Position numbers and translations under genes: made by a program. From contig CANJXD010000140.1 of the NCBI GenBank assembly GCA_947478535.1, positions 1 through 11,468 of the forward strand: DNA of 11,468 nt, written 5' to 3'. The notes beneath the pieces are model-generated. The model was given only the letters and a program-made list of their open reading frames with translations, made no database searches and was not told where the DNA came from. This DNA comes from Acetobacteraceae bacterium (GTDB lineage: Bacteria > Pseudomonadota > Alphaproteobacteria > Acetobacterales > Acetobacteraceae). How positions within the stretch are numbered: the first letter of the stretch is position 1; every line of letters begins with the position of its first letter. Positions 1 to 6,675 of this stretch are shown here, piece by piece.

Positions 1-477
1 AACGCGCTGGGCAACCTGGCCAACCGCACGCTGTCGCTGATCCAGCGGAACTGCGAGGCGACGTTGCCGGCCGCCGCCCCCCGTGCACCGAGCGACATCG
101 GGCTCGCCGCGCTGGTGGAGGCGCTGCCGGTCACGGTCGGGGCGCATCTCGATCGCCAGGAATTCCACCTGGCGCTCGAAGCCGTCATGGCGCTGGCCCG
201 GGAAGCCAATGGCTACATCACCGTCGAGGCCCCCTGGGCGCTGAAGAAGACGGACATTCCCCGCATGGAAGCCGTGCTGCGGATGCTGCACGACACGCTC
301 CGCGCGCTTGCCACCGTGCTGCAACCCTTCATGCCCACCACCATGGCGGCGCTGCTGGACCAGCTCGCGGTGCCGCAGGAGGCGAGGGGCCTTGAACACC
401 TCGGCACCCCGCTGCCCGGTGGCTTGGTGCTGCCGGCGCCGGCGCCGCTGTTCAAGAAGGTCGAGACGGCCGCGTGA
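1..477 (+). CDS. metG: Methionyl-tRNA synthetase, C-terminal part (5' end outside window)
   Basis: MetG charges tRNA(Met) with methionine in the cytoplasm. The reading frame is open from base 1 (no start in the window) to TGA at 475-477, giving about 158 codons. The first residues, NALGNLANRTLSLI, match the start of the alpha-helical anticodon-binding domain. Further on come the helical stretch WALKKTDIPRMEAVLRMLHD and a LQPFMPTTMAALLDQL segment, and the protein ends LPAPAPLFKKVETAA. This is how bacterial MetG proteins without the extra C-terminal tRNA-binding (EMAP-like) domain usually end. The catalytic Rossmann domain with HIGH and KMSKS lies upstream, outside the window. The stop overlaps the tatD start by 4 nt (GTGA), which points to one operon with translational coupling. 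The family is clear from this domain, although the catalytic half is not visible. Confidence 0.93.
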   Translation, partial: NALGNLANRTLSLIQRNCEATLPAAAPRAPSDIGLAALVEALPVTVGAHLDRQEFHLALEAVMALAREANGYITVEAPWALKKTDIPRMEAVLRMLHDTLRALATVLQPFMPTTMAALLDQLAVPQEARGLEHLGTPLPGGLVLPAPAPLFKKVETAA

Positions 478-1262
478 CCCTGCACCTCATCGACAGCCAC
501 TGCCACCTCGACCATTTCCAGGGCGAGGAGCAGGACGCCGTCATCGCCCGCGCCCGCGCCGCTGGCGTCGCGGAGATGGTCACCATCGGGACCCGGCTCG
601 GCGAGCAGGCGGCGACGGTCCGGGACATCATCACCCGGCAAAGCGACATCTGGGGCACCGTCGGCATCCACCCCCACAATGCCGGGGAACGCCCGATTCC
701 GACCGTCGCGGAATTGCTGGCCGAGGCCGACCATCCCCGGATCATCGGGCTCGGTGAATCCGGGCTCGACTATTTCTATGACAAGTCGCCGCGCCCGGTG
801 CAGCAGGAAGGCTTCCGCGCGCATATCCATGCCGCCCGCCAATCCGGCCTGCCGCTGGTGATCCATGCGCGGGATGCCGATGCGGATATCGCGGCGATCC
901 TGGTGGAGGAATATGGGGCAGGGGCCTTCCCCTTTCTGCTCCACTGCTTCTCCTCCGGCGTCGATCTCATGCGCACCGCGCTCGGCCTCGGCGGCTACAT
1001 CTCCTTCAGCGGCATGCTGACCTTCCCGAAGTCCGACACCATCCGGGACATGGCAGCGGAGGTCCCGGCCGAACGCCTGCTGGTGGAGACGGACAGCCCC
1101 TATCTCGCCCCCGTGCCGCTGCGCGGCAAGCGCTGCGAGCCCGCCTATGTCGCTCATACCGCCGCCAGGCTGGCGGAGGTGCGGGGCCTGTCGCTGGCTG
1201 GGCTCGCCGATCTCACCACCGGCAATTTCCGGCGGCTTTTTCCCCGCGCGAAAGCCGGCTGA
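474..1262 (+). CDS. tatD: TatD-family metal-dependent hydrolase (DNase)
   Basis: A 262-residue protein of normal length for the TatD family. These TIM-barrel enzymes use two metal ions and act as 3'-5' exonucleases/DNases, with reported roles in DNA repair and nucleic-acid turnover. Metal ligands are visible in the expected order: H9-x-H11 in DSHCHLDHF, E95 in IGLGESGLDYFYD, H131 in VIHARD, H157 in FLLHCFS, and D207 in LVETDSPYLAP. The GTG start at 474 overlaps the metG stop by 4 nt. It is preferred because the following residues MTLHLIDSHCH place the first metal motif at the usual distance from the N-terminus. The next gene starts 3 nt after the stop. No secretion signal is seen, so a cytoplasmic location is likely. 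The exact in vivo substrate cannot be read from sequence. Confidence 0.95.
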   Translation: MTLHLIDSHCHLDHFQGEEQDAVIARARAAGVAEMVTIGTRLGEQAATVRDIITRQSDIWGTVGIHPHNAGERPIPTVAELLAEADHPRIIGLGESGLDYFYDKSPRPVQQEGFRAHIHAARQSGLPLVIHARDADADIAAILVEEYGAGAFPFLLHCFSSGVDLMRTALGLGGYISFSGMLTFPKSDTIRDMAAEVPAERLLVETDSPYLAPVPLRGKRCEPAYVAHTAARLAEVRGLSLAGLADLTTGNFRRLFPRAKAG

Positions 1263-1265
1263 GGG

Positions 1266-2060
1266 ATGCTGCGCGTCACGCTGCTGGGCTGTGGCGGCTC
1301 AGGCGGCGTGCCGCTGATCGGGGGCGCGGATGGCCGGGGCGATTGGGGGGCCTGCGACCCCAGCAACCCGCGCAACCGCCGGACCCGGACGTCGGCTCTC
1401 GTGGAAAGTGCGAATCAGCAACGATTGCTGATCGATGCCGGGCCAGATCTCCGCCAGCAGCTTCTGGCGACCGGGACAGGCCGGCTGGATGCGGTGGTCT
1501 TCACCCATTCCCACGCCGACCACGTGCTCGGCATCGATGATCTGCGTCTGGTCAACCGCATCAAGGGCGCGGCGCTGGACACGTTCGGTAGCTACACCAC
1601 GCTGTCCATGCTCGGCGCGCGCTTCGACTATGCCTTCCGCCCGCCGACGCCACCCGGTTTCTTCCGCCCGGCGCTGACACCGCGCGCGGTCGCACCGGGG
1701 GAGACGGTTGCCATGGCCGGGATGCCGGTCCGGGTGTTCCGGCAGGACCACCGGGTGATGGAAACCCTGGGCTTTCGCATTGGCCGCTTTGCCTATTCCA
1801 CCGATGTCGTGTCTCTGCCGGAGGAAAGCTTGGCGGCGCTGGAGGGCCTGGATACCTGGGTCATCGGCTGCTTCCAGCGCAAGCCGCACCCCGTGCACGC
1901 CAATATCGGCCAGGTGCTGGAGTGGGTGGCGCGGCTGAAGCCGCGGCGGACTGTGCTGACGCATATGGGCACCGATCTCTGCCACGGCTGGATGACGGCG
2001 AACCTGCCGGCGGGCGTCGAGCCCGCGCATGACGGCCTGGTGCTCGACATCGCTGACTGA
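1266..2060 (+). CDS. MBL-fold metallohydrolase, PhnP-like (cyclic phosphodiesterase family)
   Basis: A 264-residue metallo-beta-lactamase-fold enzyme of the PhnP/COG1235 type. That family includes phosphoribosyl 1,2-cyclic phosphate phosphodiesterase and tRNase Z-like enzymes. The signature HSHADH is at residues 81-86 (H81, H83, D85, H86). Other likely ligands are H162 in RQDHRV, D180 in YSTD, and H209/H211 and H233 (LTHMG) near the C-terminus. The N-terminal LGCGGSGGVP loop and CDPSNPRNRRTRTS segment are typical of this subfamily. No phn genes are nearby, so a role in phosphonate breakdown is not supported. The gene sits 3 nt after tatD, as expected for a housekeeping metG-tatD-MBL cluster in alphaproteobacteria. 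The ATG at 1266 has GAGGG directly against it, too close for a good ribosome site, so coupling to tatD is likely. The substrate is unknown. Confidence 0.9.
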   Translation: MLRVTLLGCGGSGGVPLIGGADGRGDWGACDPSNPRNRRTRTSALVESANQQRLLIDAGPDLRQQLLATGTGRLDAVVFTHSHADHVLGIDDLRLVNRIKGAALDTFGSYTTLSMLGARFDYAFRPPTPPGFFRPALTPRAVAPGETVAMAGMPVRVFRQDHRVMETLGFRIGRFAYSTDVVSLPEESLAALEGLDTWVIGCFQRKPHPVHANIGQVLEWVARLKPRRTVLTHMGTDLCHGWMTANLPAGVEPAHDGLVLDIAD

Positions 2061-2157
2061 GCCCGCGGCGCCGGCCATCCACCGGCTTGTCCCCATGCTC
2101 TGATTTTTCCATAATACATCTTATGCGGCAATTGGATCTGTGGATATCGCATGGGAA

Positions 2158-2185
2158 AGCGCGGCGCCGTCTCCGGCGCCGCGCT
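2158..2185 (-). terminator. 12-bp perfect hairpin after the TAXI gene
   Basis: The arms AGCGCGGCGCCG (2158-2169) and CGGCGCCGCGCT (2174-2185) are perfect reverse complements with a TCTC loop. On the - strand the hairpin begins 12 nt after the TAXI stop codon and is followed by TTTCCC, a short U-tract. It probably ends that transcript. It could also block read-through from the + strand operon ending at 2060, but there is no T-run on that side. Strength is inferred from stem length and GC content. Confidence 0.65.
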
Positions 2186-2197
2186 CCTCCCCGCGCC

Positions 2198-3213
2198 TCA
2201 GTTCCCCATCCGGGTCTGGATCGCGCGCTTGGCCGCATCCGCCGCTGTCGCCATATCCTCCGCCGCCTGGGTCGTCAGGCGCCGGGCGCCCGAGATCAGG
2301 CGTGCGATGCGATCTTCCTGCGGCAGCAACCGCGCCGCCGGCACGGACCGCACGCGCTCGATCAACTCCCGCTGGTCATCCGCCGTGCCGCCCTTGCCGA
2401 GCCGGGCCACCGCTTCCGGCGTGCCGGCGAAGATGGAGACCGGTGTGCAGGCCGTGGTCAGTTCCCGCGGCCGGGCAAAGATACCGCCGCCCGCCAGGGT
2501 GAAGGTCCGCACCTCATAGACGGCCTGCTCGCCCACCCGGCTGCGGATGATCTCCCGGCTCACCACCGGGATGATGCGGAGGTTCTTTTCCACCATCAGG
2601 CGGATATTGGCGTTCTGCGGGTCCGCGAACTGCACGAAGAAACCCACGGCGCCGTCATTGGCCCCCGCCACCGCGTTGATCACCGCGGTCGCATCAGCCA
2701 GGTGTCTGATATTGTTGGGTTGTGCCCGGCCGAGCCCCTCCGGGTCCCCCTGCATCAGGAAGGCGAAGCTGGCCGCGGCGCCGGAGCCCTGGGCGGGCAG
2801 GATGAAGGGAATGCGCCGGGCCAGGCCCAGCACCTCGCCAAAATTGTTCAGGGCTTCGTTGCGGGTGACCATCCACAGCCCCTCGCAGGCGATGTCCTGG
2901 CGGATCACGGTCAGGTTGGCGAATTCCGCTGGCCGGCGGCTGGCTTCCAGCGCGAACACGTCGAGCTGCGCGAAGCCGATCATCGGCGGAGTCGTCAGGC
3001 TGCGGTCGATATTCTCCACCGTGCCGCGGCTCGGCGTGCAGCCATACCCGTGAAATAGGCCTGCTGGAGCGCCGCGGCGACGGGTGGGCAGAACAGCGTG
3101 TGATAGGCACCCTGTACGCCCCCGGTGTTGATGGCGCGCAGGCTCTGGGCCGGCGCCTGGGCGGGGGCCAGCAAGGGGACGGCAAGGGCGAAGGCGGCAA
3201 GCAAGCGGCGCAT
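2198..3213 (-). pseudogene. TAXI-family TRAP transporter solute-binding protein, frameshifted
   Basis: TAXI proteins are periplasmic receptors that pass small organic solutes to TRAP membrane permeases. The frame from ATG 3213 encodes a signal peptide (MRRLLAAFALAVPLLAPAQA) and the start of the mature domain, INTGGVQGAYHTLFCPPVAAALQQAYFTG. It then leaves the family frame. The rest of the family sequence (YGCTPSRGTVENIDRSL, then GFAQLDVFALEA, to stop TGA at 2198) lies in another frame. One extra base at the G-run on the - strand (CCC at 3047-3049 on +) would join them into a protein of about 338 residues, the normal family length. The start has a good GGAGGA site (3221-3226) at 7 nt spacing. 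The downstream half keeps its reading frame over about 280 codons, so the lesion is recent or a homopolymer sequencing error. No TRAP permease gene is visible nearby. Confidence 0.8.
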
Positions 3214-3318
3214 GGGCGTTTCCTCCAGGTTCGGTCCCGGGACGTTAGCGCCGGATGCTCGCTGGCGGATATGCGGAACTATGGCGTGGATGTCCCCCCA
3301 GGCGCCTTTTTGCGTGCC

Positions 3319-4071
3319 TCACGCCGGCATCAGGATGATCCGTTCGACACCGGAGAAGGTCAGCTTGTCCGTGCCGAGGACGAGCACGCCATCGAAGCTC
3401 GCCGGCTTGCCGTTGGCGTCGAGGCAGGTCACCGCGCCGGTCTCCGCATCCTGGTGGAGCGTCAGGCCCGGCTGTTCCAGCGTCAGGCTTTGCTGCAGCG
3501 TCTCGAAGCTCACGCCGTCCAGCCGCAGCGTGTCCTGGCCCGCCGCGCCACTGAACTGGTCCACCCCTTGGCCAGGCCCCCAGATGTAGGTGTCGTCGCC
3601 ATGGCCGCCGACGGCGATGTCATCACCCTCCCCGCCCGTGATCTGATCATTCCCAAGGGTACCGAAGATCGTATCGTTGCCGGTGCCGCCATCGACCACG
3701 CTGCTGGCGCTGCCGCCCAGCCCGATCAAGTCCGAACCAGCGCCTCCAGCCACGGTATTGTTGCCGGCATCGTCCTGGATGATGTCGTTGCCATCGCCGC
3801 CATCGAGCACATCATCGCCGAGCCCGCCGAGCAGCTGATCATCCCCGCCTTCGCCGAAAAGCTGGTCATTGCCGGCATTGCCCCGGAGAACGTCCACCCC
3901 GCGCCCGGCATGGACGACATCATTGCCGCTGCCGAGGTAAACATAACTGCCCCCCGTCGCCGCATTGTGGACTTCAAACGGCAGGGGGAGCGCGGAGCCC
4001 CCCGTCACCTGGCGCAGCGCAGCGTCATCCAGGCGGGTGATGGAGGGCTTCCTCGAAGCACGATCGGGCAT
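3319..4071 (-). CDS. RTX calcium-binding repeat protein with double-glycine-like leader
   Basis: A 250-residue protein. Residues about 46-162 hold roughly a dozen glycine/aspartate nonapeptides (GSGNDVV, GNAGNDQLF, GGLGDDVLD, GGDGNDII, GGTGNDTIF, GGEGDDIAV, GGHGDDTYI), the calcium-binding beta-roll of RTX proteins, normally exported by type I secretion. The C-terminal 80 residues (TLRLDGVSFETLQQSLTL ... GVERIILMPA) resemble the end domain that follows RTX blocks. The start at 4071 is chosen because MPDRASRKPSITRLDDAALRQVTGG follows it, with AGGAC upstream; a longer frame from 4146 is arginine/proline-rich and family-unlike. Residues 14-25 match a double-glycine leader: L at -12, L at -7, V at -4, GG at -2/-1. 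No catalytic domain is seen, and no secretion genes lie in the window. Function unknown; a surface or matrix role is only a guess. Confidence 0.85.
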   Translation of the reverse strand: MPDRASRKPSITRLDDAALRQVTGGSALPLPFEVHNAATGGSYVYLGSGNDVVHAGRGVDVLRGNAGNDQLFGEGGDDQLLGGLGDDVLDGGDGNDIIQDDAGNNTVAGGAGSDLIGLGGSASSVVDGGTGNDTIFGTLGNDQITGGEGDDIAVGGHGDDTYIWGPGQGVDQFSGAAGQDTLRLDGVSFETLQQSLTLEQPGLTLHQDAETGAVTCLDANGKPASFDGVLVLGTDKLTFSGVERIILMPA

Positions 4072-4214
4072 GCGGCGTCCTGCAAAGGGGCGGCCAACGG
4101 GTCCGCTACACCGGGGCCAGGGCAACGGTCGGCGCGGGCGGCCCAAGGCGGCGGACGCTCACGATAGGGAGGCAAAAAGGCTACCGCGATCGGCGCGGCC
4201 CGGCCATACCGATC

Positions 4215-4235
4215 CGCCTATCCCGCCGATAGGCG
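4215..4235. repeat. Inverted repeat upstream of mazG
   Basis: The arms CGCCTATC and GATAGGCG (8 bp, perfect) flank a 5-nt loop. The repeat lies in the 235-nt gap between the divergent starts of the RTX gene (-) and mazG (+), about 70 nt before mazG. It could be an operator or a leader hairpin. No clear -35/-10 pair was found near it. The rest of 4072-4306 shows no gene on either strand that I can support. Confidence 0.4.
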
Positions 4236-4306
4236 ATGCCGATGGACCCGTCGCCCATCCCCGCGCCCAGCGGCATCGCCAGCCCCTCCGGAGTCGTCCC
4301 GCCGCC

Positions 4307-5101
4307 ATGCCCGATCCCGCCGCTTCCCTGTTGCGCCTGCTCGATATCATGGCGCGGCTGCGCGCCCCCGATGGCTGCCCCTGGGATCGTGTGCAGGATT
4401 TCGCGACCATCGCGCCCTACACCATCGAGGAAGCCTATGAGGTCGCGGACGCCATCGCGCGCGGCCCGGATTTTCCGCAGTTGATGGACGAATTGGGCGA
4501 CCTGCTGTTCCAGGTCGTCTATCACGCGCAGATGGCGGCCGAGGCCGGGCATTTCGGCTTCGCCGAGGTCGCCCAGGCGATCGCCGCCAAGATGATCCGC
4601 CGCCACCCGCATGTGTTCGGCGATGCCGAGACCCGCGACGCCGAGACCCAGACCGCGGCGTGGGAGGTCCAGAAGCAGGCCGAGCGCGCCGCCCGGGCTG
4701 AAACCGGGGTGCTGGCCGGGGTGCCGCACACCCTGCCCGCCCTCACCCGCGCCCTGAAGATCTCCCGCCGCGCCGCCCGTGTCGGCTTCGACTGGCCCGA
4801 GCCCGGCGCCGTCCTCGACAAGCTGGAGGAGGAAGCGGCGGAGCTTCGCGCCGAACTCCCCGCCATGGACAAGGCTCGCCAAGCGGATGAACTGGGGGAC
4901 CTGTTCTTCGTCATGGTGAACCTGGCCCGCAAACTGGACCTGGACCCGGAGGTCTGCCTCGCCGCCGCCAACGCCAAGTTCGAACGTCGCTTCAACGGCG
5001 TGGAAGCCCGCCTGGCGGCGGAGGGCAAGGCGCCGGCGGATGTCTCCCTGGCGGAGATGGAAGCCGCCTGGCAGGCCGTGAAATCCGCCGAACGGCGCTG
5101 A
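4307..5101 (+). CDS. mazG: Nucleoside triphosphate pyrophosphohydrolase MazG
   Basis: A 264-residue all-alpha NTP pyrophosphatase. It hydrolyses (d)NTPs to NMP and pyrophosphate and is thought to clear damaged nucleotides and to temper stringent-response signalling. Two tandem MazG domains are visible. The first has EEAYE (41-45) with DELGD (61-65). The second has LEEEAAEL (173-180) with DELGD (194-198). These are the acidic EExxE and ExxD metal-binding motifs. The conserved CPWDR (24-28) and RHPHVF (99-104) are also present. Length is typical of the two-domain E. coli-type enzyme. The frame is open far upstream, but ATG 4307 is chosen because MPDPAASLLRLLDIMARLRAPDGCPWD is the family N-terminus. 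The only Shine-Dalgarno-like site, GGAG at 4290-4293, is 13 nt away. The gene stands alone on its strand, between RTX sequences. A terminator follows at 5238. Confidence 0.95.
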   Translation: MPDPAASLLRLLDIMARLRAPDGCPWDRVQDFATIAPYTIEEAYEVADAIARGPDFPQLMDELGDLLFQVVYHAQMAAEAGHFGFAEVAQAIAAKMIRRHPHVFGDAETRDAETQTAAWEVQKQAERAARAETGVLAGVPHTLPALTRALKISRRAARVGFDWPEPGAVLDKLEEEAAELRAELPAMDKARQADELGDLFFVMVNLARKLDLDPEVCLAAANAKFERRFNGVEARLAAEGKAPADVSLAEMEAAWQAVKSAERR

Positions 5102-5109
5102 TCCGCAAT

Positions 5110-5128
5110 TTGTAAATCGGATTTACAA
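5110..5128. repeat. 19-bp palindrome, copy 1
   Basis: TTGTAAATCGGATTTACAA is a perfect palindrome with 9-bp arms around one central G. It lies 8 nt after the mazG stop. A near-identical copy starts 93 bp further on. The AT-rich arms stand out in this GC-rich window. The form resembles a binding site for a dimeric repressor, but it could equally be the end of a small mobile repeat. Confidence 0.75.
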
Positions 5129-5153
5129 GATCACCCAACCACGACAGCTCATC

Positions 5154-5167
5154 TCGTAGCGCTACGA
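5154..5167. repeat. 14-bp perfect palindrome between the two 19-bp copies
   Basis: TCGTAGCGCTACGA is a perfect even palindrome. Its centre is 41.5 bp from the centre of the left 19-bp palindrome and 51.5 bp from that of the right one, a difference of 10 bp (about one helical turn). Role unknown. Confidence 0.55.
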
Positions 5168-5202
5168 CATCGCCGCCCATTGCTGCCGGCGATCCGCCAG
5201 TC

Positions 5203-5221
5203 TTGTAAATCGCCTTTACAA
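5203..5221. repeat. 19-bp palindrome, copy 2
   Basis: TTGTAAATCGCCTTTACAA has 7-bp perfect arms and differs from copy 1 at two positions (CC in place of GA). It ends 16 nt before the terminator hairpin. The two copies start 93 bp apart. Confidence 0.75.
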
Positions 5222-5237
5222 AGCCCTGCCGGGCACA

Positions 5238-5276
5238 AGAAAACGGCCGGACCCCGAGGGGTGCCGGCCGTTTTCT
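5238..5276. terminator. Bidirectional rho-independent terminator
   Basis: The arms AGAAAACGGCCGG (5238-5250) and CCGGCCGTTTTCT (5264-5276) pair perfectly over 13 bp. The inner ACCC (5251-5254) and GGGT (5259-5262) extend the stem to 17 bp with one bulged G and a CGAG loop. The A/T tracts at the base serve both strands. It lies between the mazG stop (+) and the RTX remnant's stop at 5293 (-), the expected place for a terminator shared by converging genes. Confidence 0.85.
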
Positions 5277-5292
5277 CGAAGCGGACAGGCGT

Positions 5293-5636
5293 TCAGAACG
5301 GGCTGAAGCCGTAGTCGATATCCGCCACCTGCAGGTCTGGCGCGCCGAACAGCACCGCGACACGCTGTCTCGCCCGAGGTGAAGTCGCTGATCATGGTCG
5401 GGCCACAGGGGGCGGTCCTCGAAGGCGAAGATGTCGGCCCCCTCGCCGCCCGTGGCGGATCCGCCGCCGATGAGCAGCAGGAGGTCGTCCCCCGAGCCAC
5501 CATCGTGTCGAAGCCATCGCCACCCTCGATGAGGTCGGCACCACTGCGAGGGGAGAGAGTATCGTCACCCTCGAAACCTCGTATCGCATCGGCACCCGGT
5601 TGGGTTCCCCGAGTTGGACGATTTCCTCTTGTCCAT
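5293..5636 (-). pseudogene. RTX protein remnant with several frameshifts
   Basis: RTX-type sequence is found in successive pieces, in changing frames, on the - strand. The first is GADAIRGFEGDDTL ... GADLIEGGDGFDT. After a shift near 5505 comes GGSGDDLLLLIGGGSATGGEGADIFAFED. After a shift near 5400 comes MISDFTSGE. After a shift near 5368 comes RVAVLFGAPDLQVADIDYGFSPF, ending at TGA 5293-5295. GADIFAF followed by ISDFTSGE is the usual ending of an RTX block. A possible start is ATG 5636 (MDKRKSSNSGNPTG), which would need a further shift near 5597. With at least three shifts in 340 bp the gene is decayed. It encodes too few repeats to be a whole large RTX protein. The 5' boundary is uncertain. 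It sits on the other side of mazG from the intact RTX gene and on the same strand, but I see no close sequence identity between them. Confidence 0.75.
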
Positions 5637-5708
5637 GGTCGCAACCAAGCGGTGGGGTTTGTCGATCAAGTGAGCAACGATTGATTTTGAGATGGGGGAG
5701 AGGCGGCC

Positions 5709-6644
5709 TCACTCCTCGCCGGACACCGCCCGCACGACGCGCTTCTCCGGCAGTGGAATCCACTCGCTCTCCCCCGGCACAGCCACGCCGAAGCGGTCCC
5801 GTGCCCAGGATTCCTTCGCCGCCTCGATCCGGTCGCGGGAGGAAGCGACGAAGTTCCAGTAGAGAAAGCGCGGCCCGTCCATCGTCGCCCCGCCGAGCAG
5901 CAGCAACCGGGCACCGACTGGCCCAGCCCGCAGGCTCATCGCATCCCCGGGGCGGAAGACCAGCATCCGCCCGGCCTCGAAGGCCACGCCCGCCACCTCC
6001 ACGCTGCCATCCATGACATAGGCCGCGCGTTCCTCATGCTGGTCCGGCATCGGCATGGCGGCCCCGGGGGCCAGCACGGCATCGGCGTAGAACAGGTCCG
6101 ACAGGACGGAAACCGGCGCCGCCATCCCCCAGCCCGTGCCAGCGATCAGGCGCAGCGTCACGCCCGCATCCTCCGCCACCGGCAGGCTCGCCTTGCCGTG
6201 GTGGCGGAAGGCCGGCGCCGCTTCCTCATGCGCCTTCGGCAGCGCGACCCAGGACTGGATCCCGGCCAGGCGGTGCGGGCCGGCGCGGCGGGCCTGGCCT
6301 GTGCGTTCGGAATGCACGATCCCCTGCCCCGCCGTCATCCAGTTCACATCCCCGGGCGCGATCGGCAGCGTGGTGCCGAGGCTGTCCCGATGCTCGATCT
6401 CGCCCTCGAACAGATAGGTGACGGTGGAAAGCCCGATATGCGGATGCGGGCGGACATCCACCCCCTGCCCGGTCAGGAACTCGCCGGGGCCCATCTGGTC
6501 GAAGAAGATGAAGGGGCCAACCATCTGGCGTTCCCGCGCCGGCAGGGCGCGGCGCACCTCGAAGCCGCCGATGTCATGGGCCCGAGGCAGCAGAACCATC
6601 TCTAGCCCGGGCGGGAGGGGGTTGGTGGGGTCGGCGATGGGCAT
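5709..6644 (-). CDS. Pirin family protein
   Basis: A 311-residue bicupin of the pirin family. These iron-binding cytosolic proteins include quercetin 2,3-dioxygenases and redox-linked regulators. The metal-binding set is complete in the N-terminal cupin: H67 and H69 in RPHPHIGLSTVTYLFEGEIEH, and H111 and E113 in GQGIVHSERT. The Pirin_C cupin follows (about residues 175-280), with LFYADAVLAPGAAMPMP, an AYVMDGSVEVAG strand and LLLLGG. Length is normal. The ATG at 6644 follows AGGAG at 6 nt spacing, and that site sits inside a predicted hairpin (6651-6675). The next gene upstream on the same strand begins its stop 105 nt away, so this gene may be separately controlled. No obvious terminator follows it. 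The substrate cannot be predicted: many pirins lack proven quercetinase activity. Confidence 0.92.
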   Translation of the reverse strand: MPIADPTNPLPPGLEMVLLPRAHDIGGFEVRRALPARERQMVGPFIFFDQMGPGEFLTGQGVDVRPHPHIGLSTVTYLFEGEIEHRDSLGTTLPIAPGDVNWMTAGQGIVHSERTGQARRAGPHRLAGIQSWVALPKAHEEAAPAFRHHGKASLPVAEDAGVTLRLIAGTGWGMAAPVSVLSDLFYADAVLAPGAAMPMPDQHEERAAYVMDGSVEVAGVAFEAGRMLVFRPGDAMSLRAGPVGARLLLLGGATMDGPRFLYWNFVASSRDRIEAAKESWARDRFGVAVPGESEWIPLPEKRVVRAVSGEE

Positions 6645-6650
6645 GGGTGT

Positions 6651-6675
6651 CTCCTGCGTCGGGGTTGCGCAGGAG
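6651..6675 (-). promoter_or_regulatory. Hairpin covering the pirin ribosome-binding site
   Basis: In the pirin mRNA, CTCCTGCG (from 6675 to 6668) pairs with CGCAGGAG (6658 to 6651) across a 9-nt loop. The 3' arm contains the Shine-Dalgarno AGGAG, and ATG follows 6 nt later. A stem of 8 bp, mostly G-C, would hide the ribosome site, so translation may depend on opening it. This is inferred from sequence only. Confidence 0.45.

Larger units (their letters stand above)
5102..5292. other. Non-coding stretch with palindromes and terminator
   Basis: Between the mazG stop and the end of the RTX remnant I see no supportable gene. The stretch holds three palindromes (5110-5128, 5154-5167, 5203-5221) and a long terminator hairpin (5238-5276). 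A - strand open frame crosses it but continues antisense into mazG and has no family features. Confidence 0.6.

Noticed and set aside
2087..3058. Long + strand open frame of 323 codons opposite the TAXI gene
   Set aside because: It is antisense to sequence with clear family matches, starts inside a non-coding gap and has Arg/Pro/His-rich composition typical of a GC-rich shadow frame.
3300..3315. GGCGCC followed by TTTTT on the + strand, terminator-like
   Set aside because: No + strand gene ends before it and the palindrome is only about 8 bp; on the - strand the tract is A-rich and on the wrong side.
3319..4071. Repeated GG-GD-rich coding sequence as a possible DNA repeat or CRISPR-like array
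   Set aside because: The repetition comes from RTX nonapeptides encoded by varying codons. No CRISPR array, tRNA, rRNA or insertion sequence was seen anywhere in the window.
4072..4146. 25-residue extension of the RTX protein (start at 4146)
   Set aside because: Arg/Pro-rich and unrelated; the start at 4071 has a ribosome-site-like AGGAC and begins a leader-like peptide.
3965..4306. N-terminal extension of the mazG frame
   Set aside because: The 114 added residues overlap the RTX gene and have no family likeness; ATG 4307 gives the known MazG N-terminus.
4992..5363. - strand frame through the palindromes, with repeated FVKAIYK and LVNPIYK peptides
   Set aside because: The peptide repeat is simply the two palindromes translated. 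The frame runs antisense into mazG and crosses the terminator, so it is not a gene.
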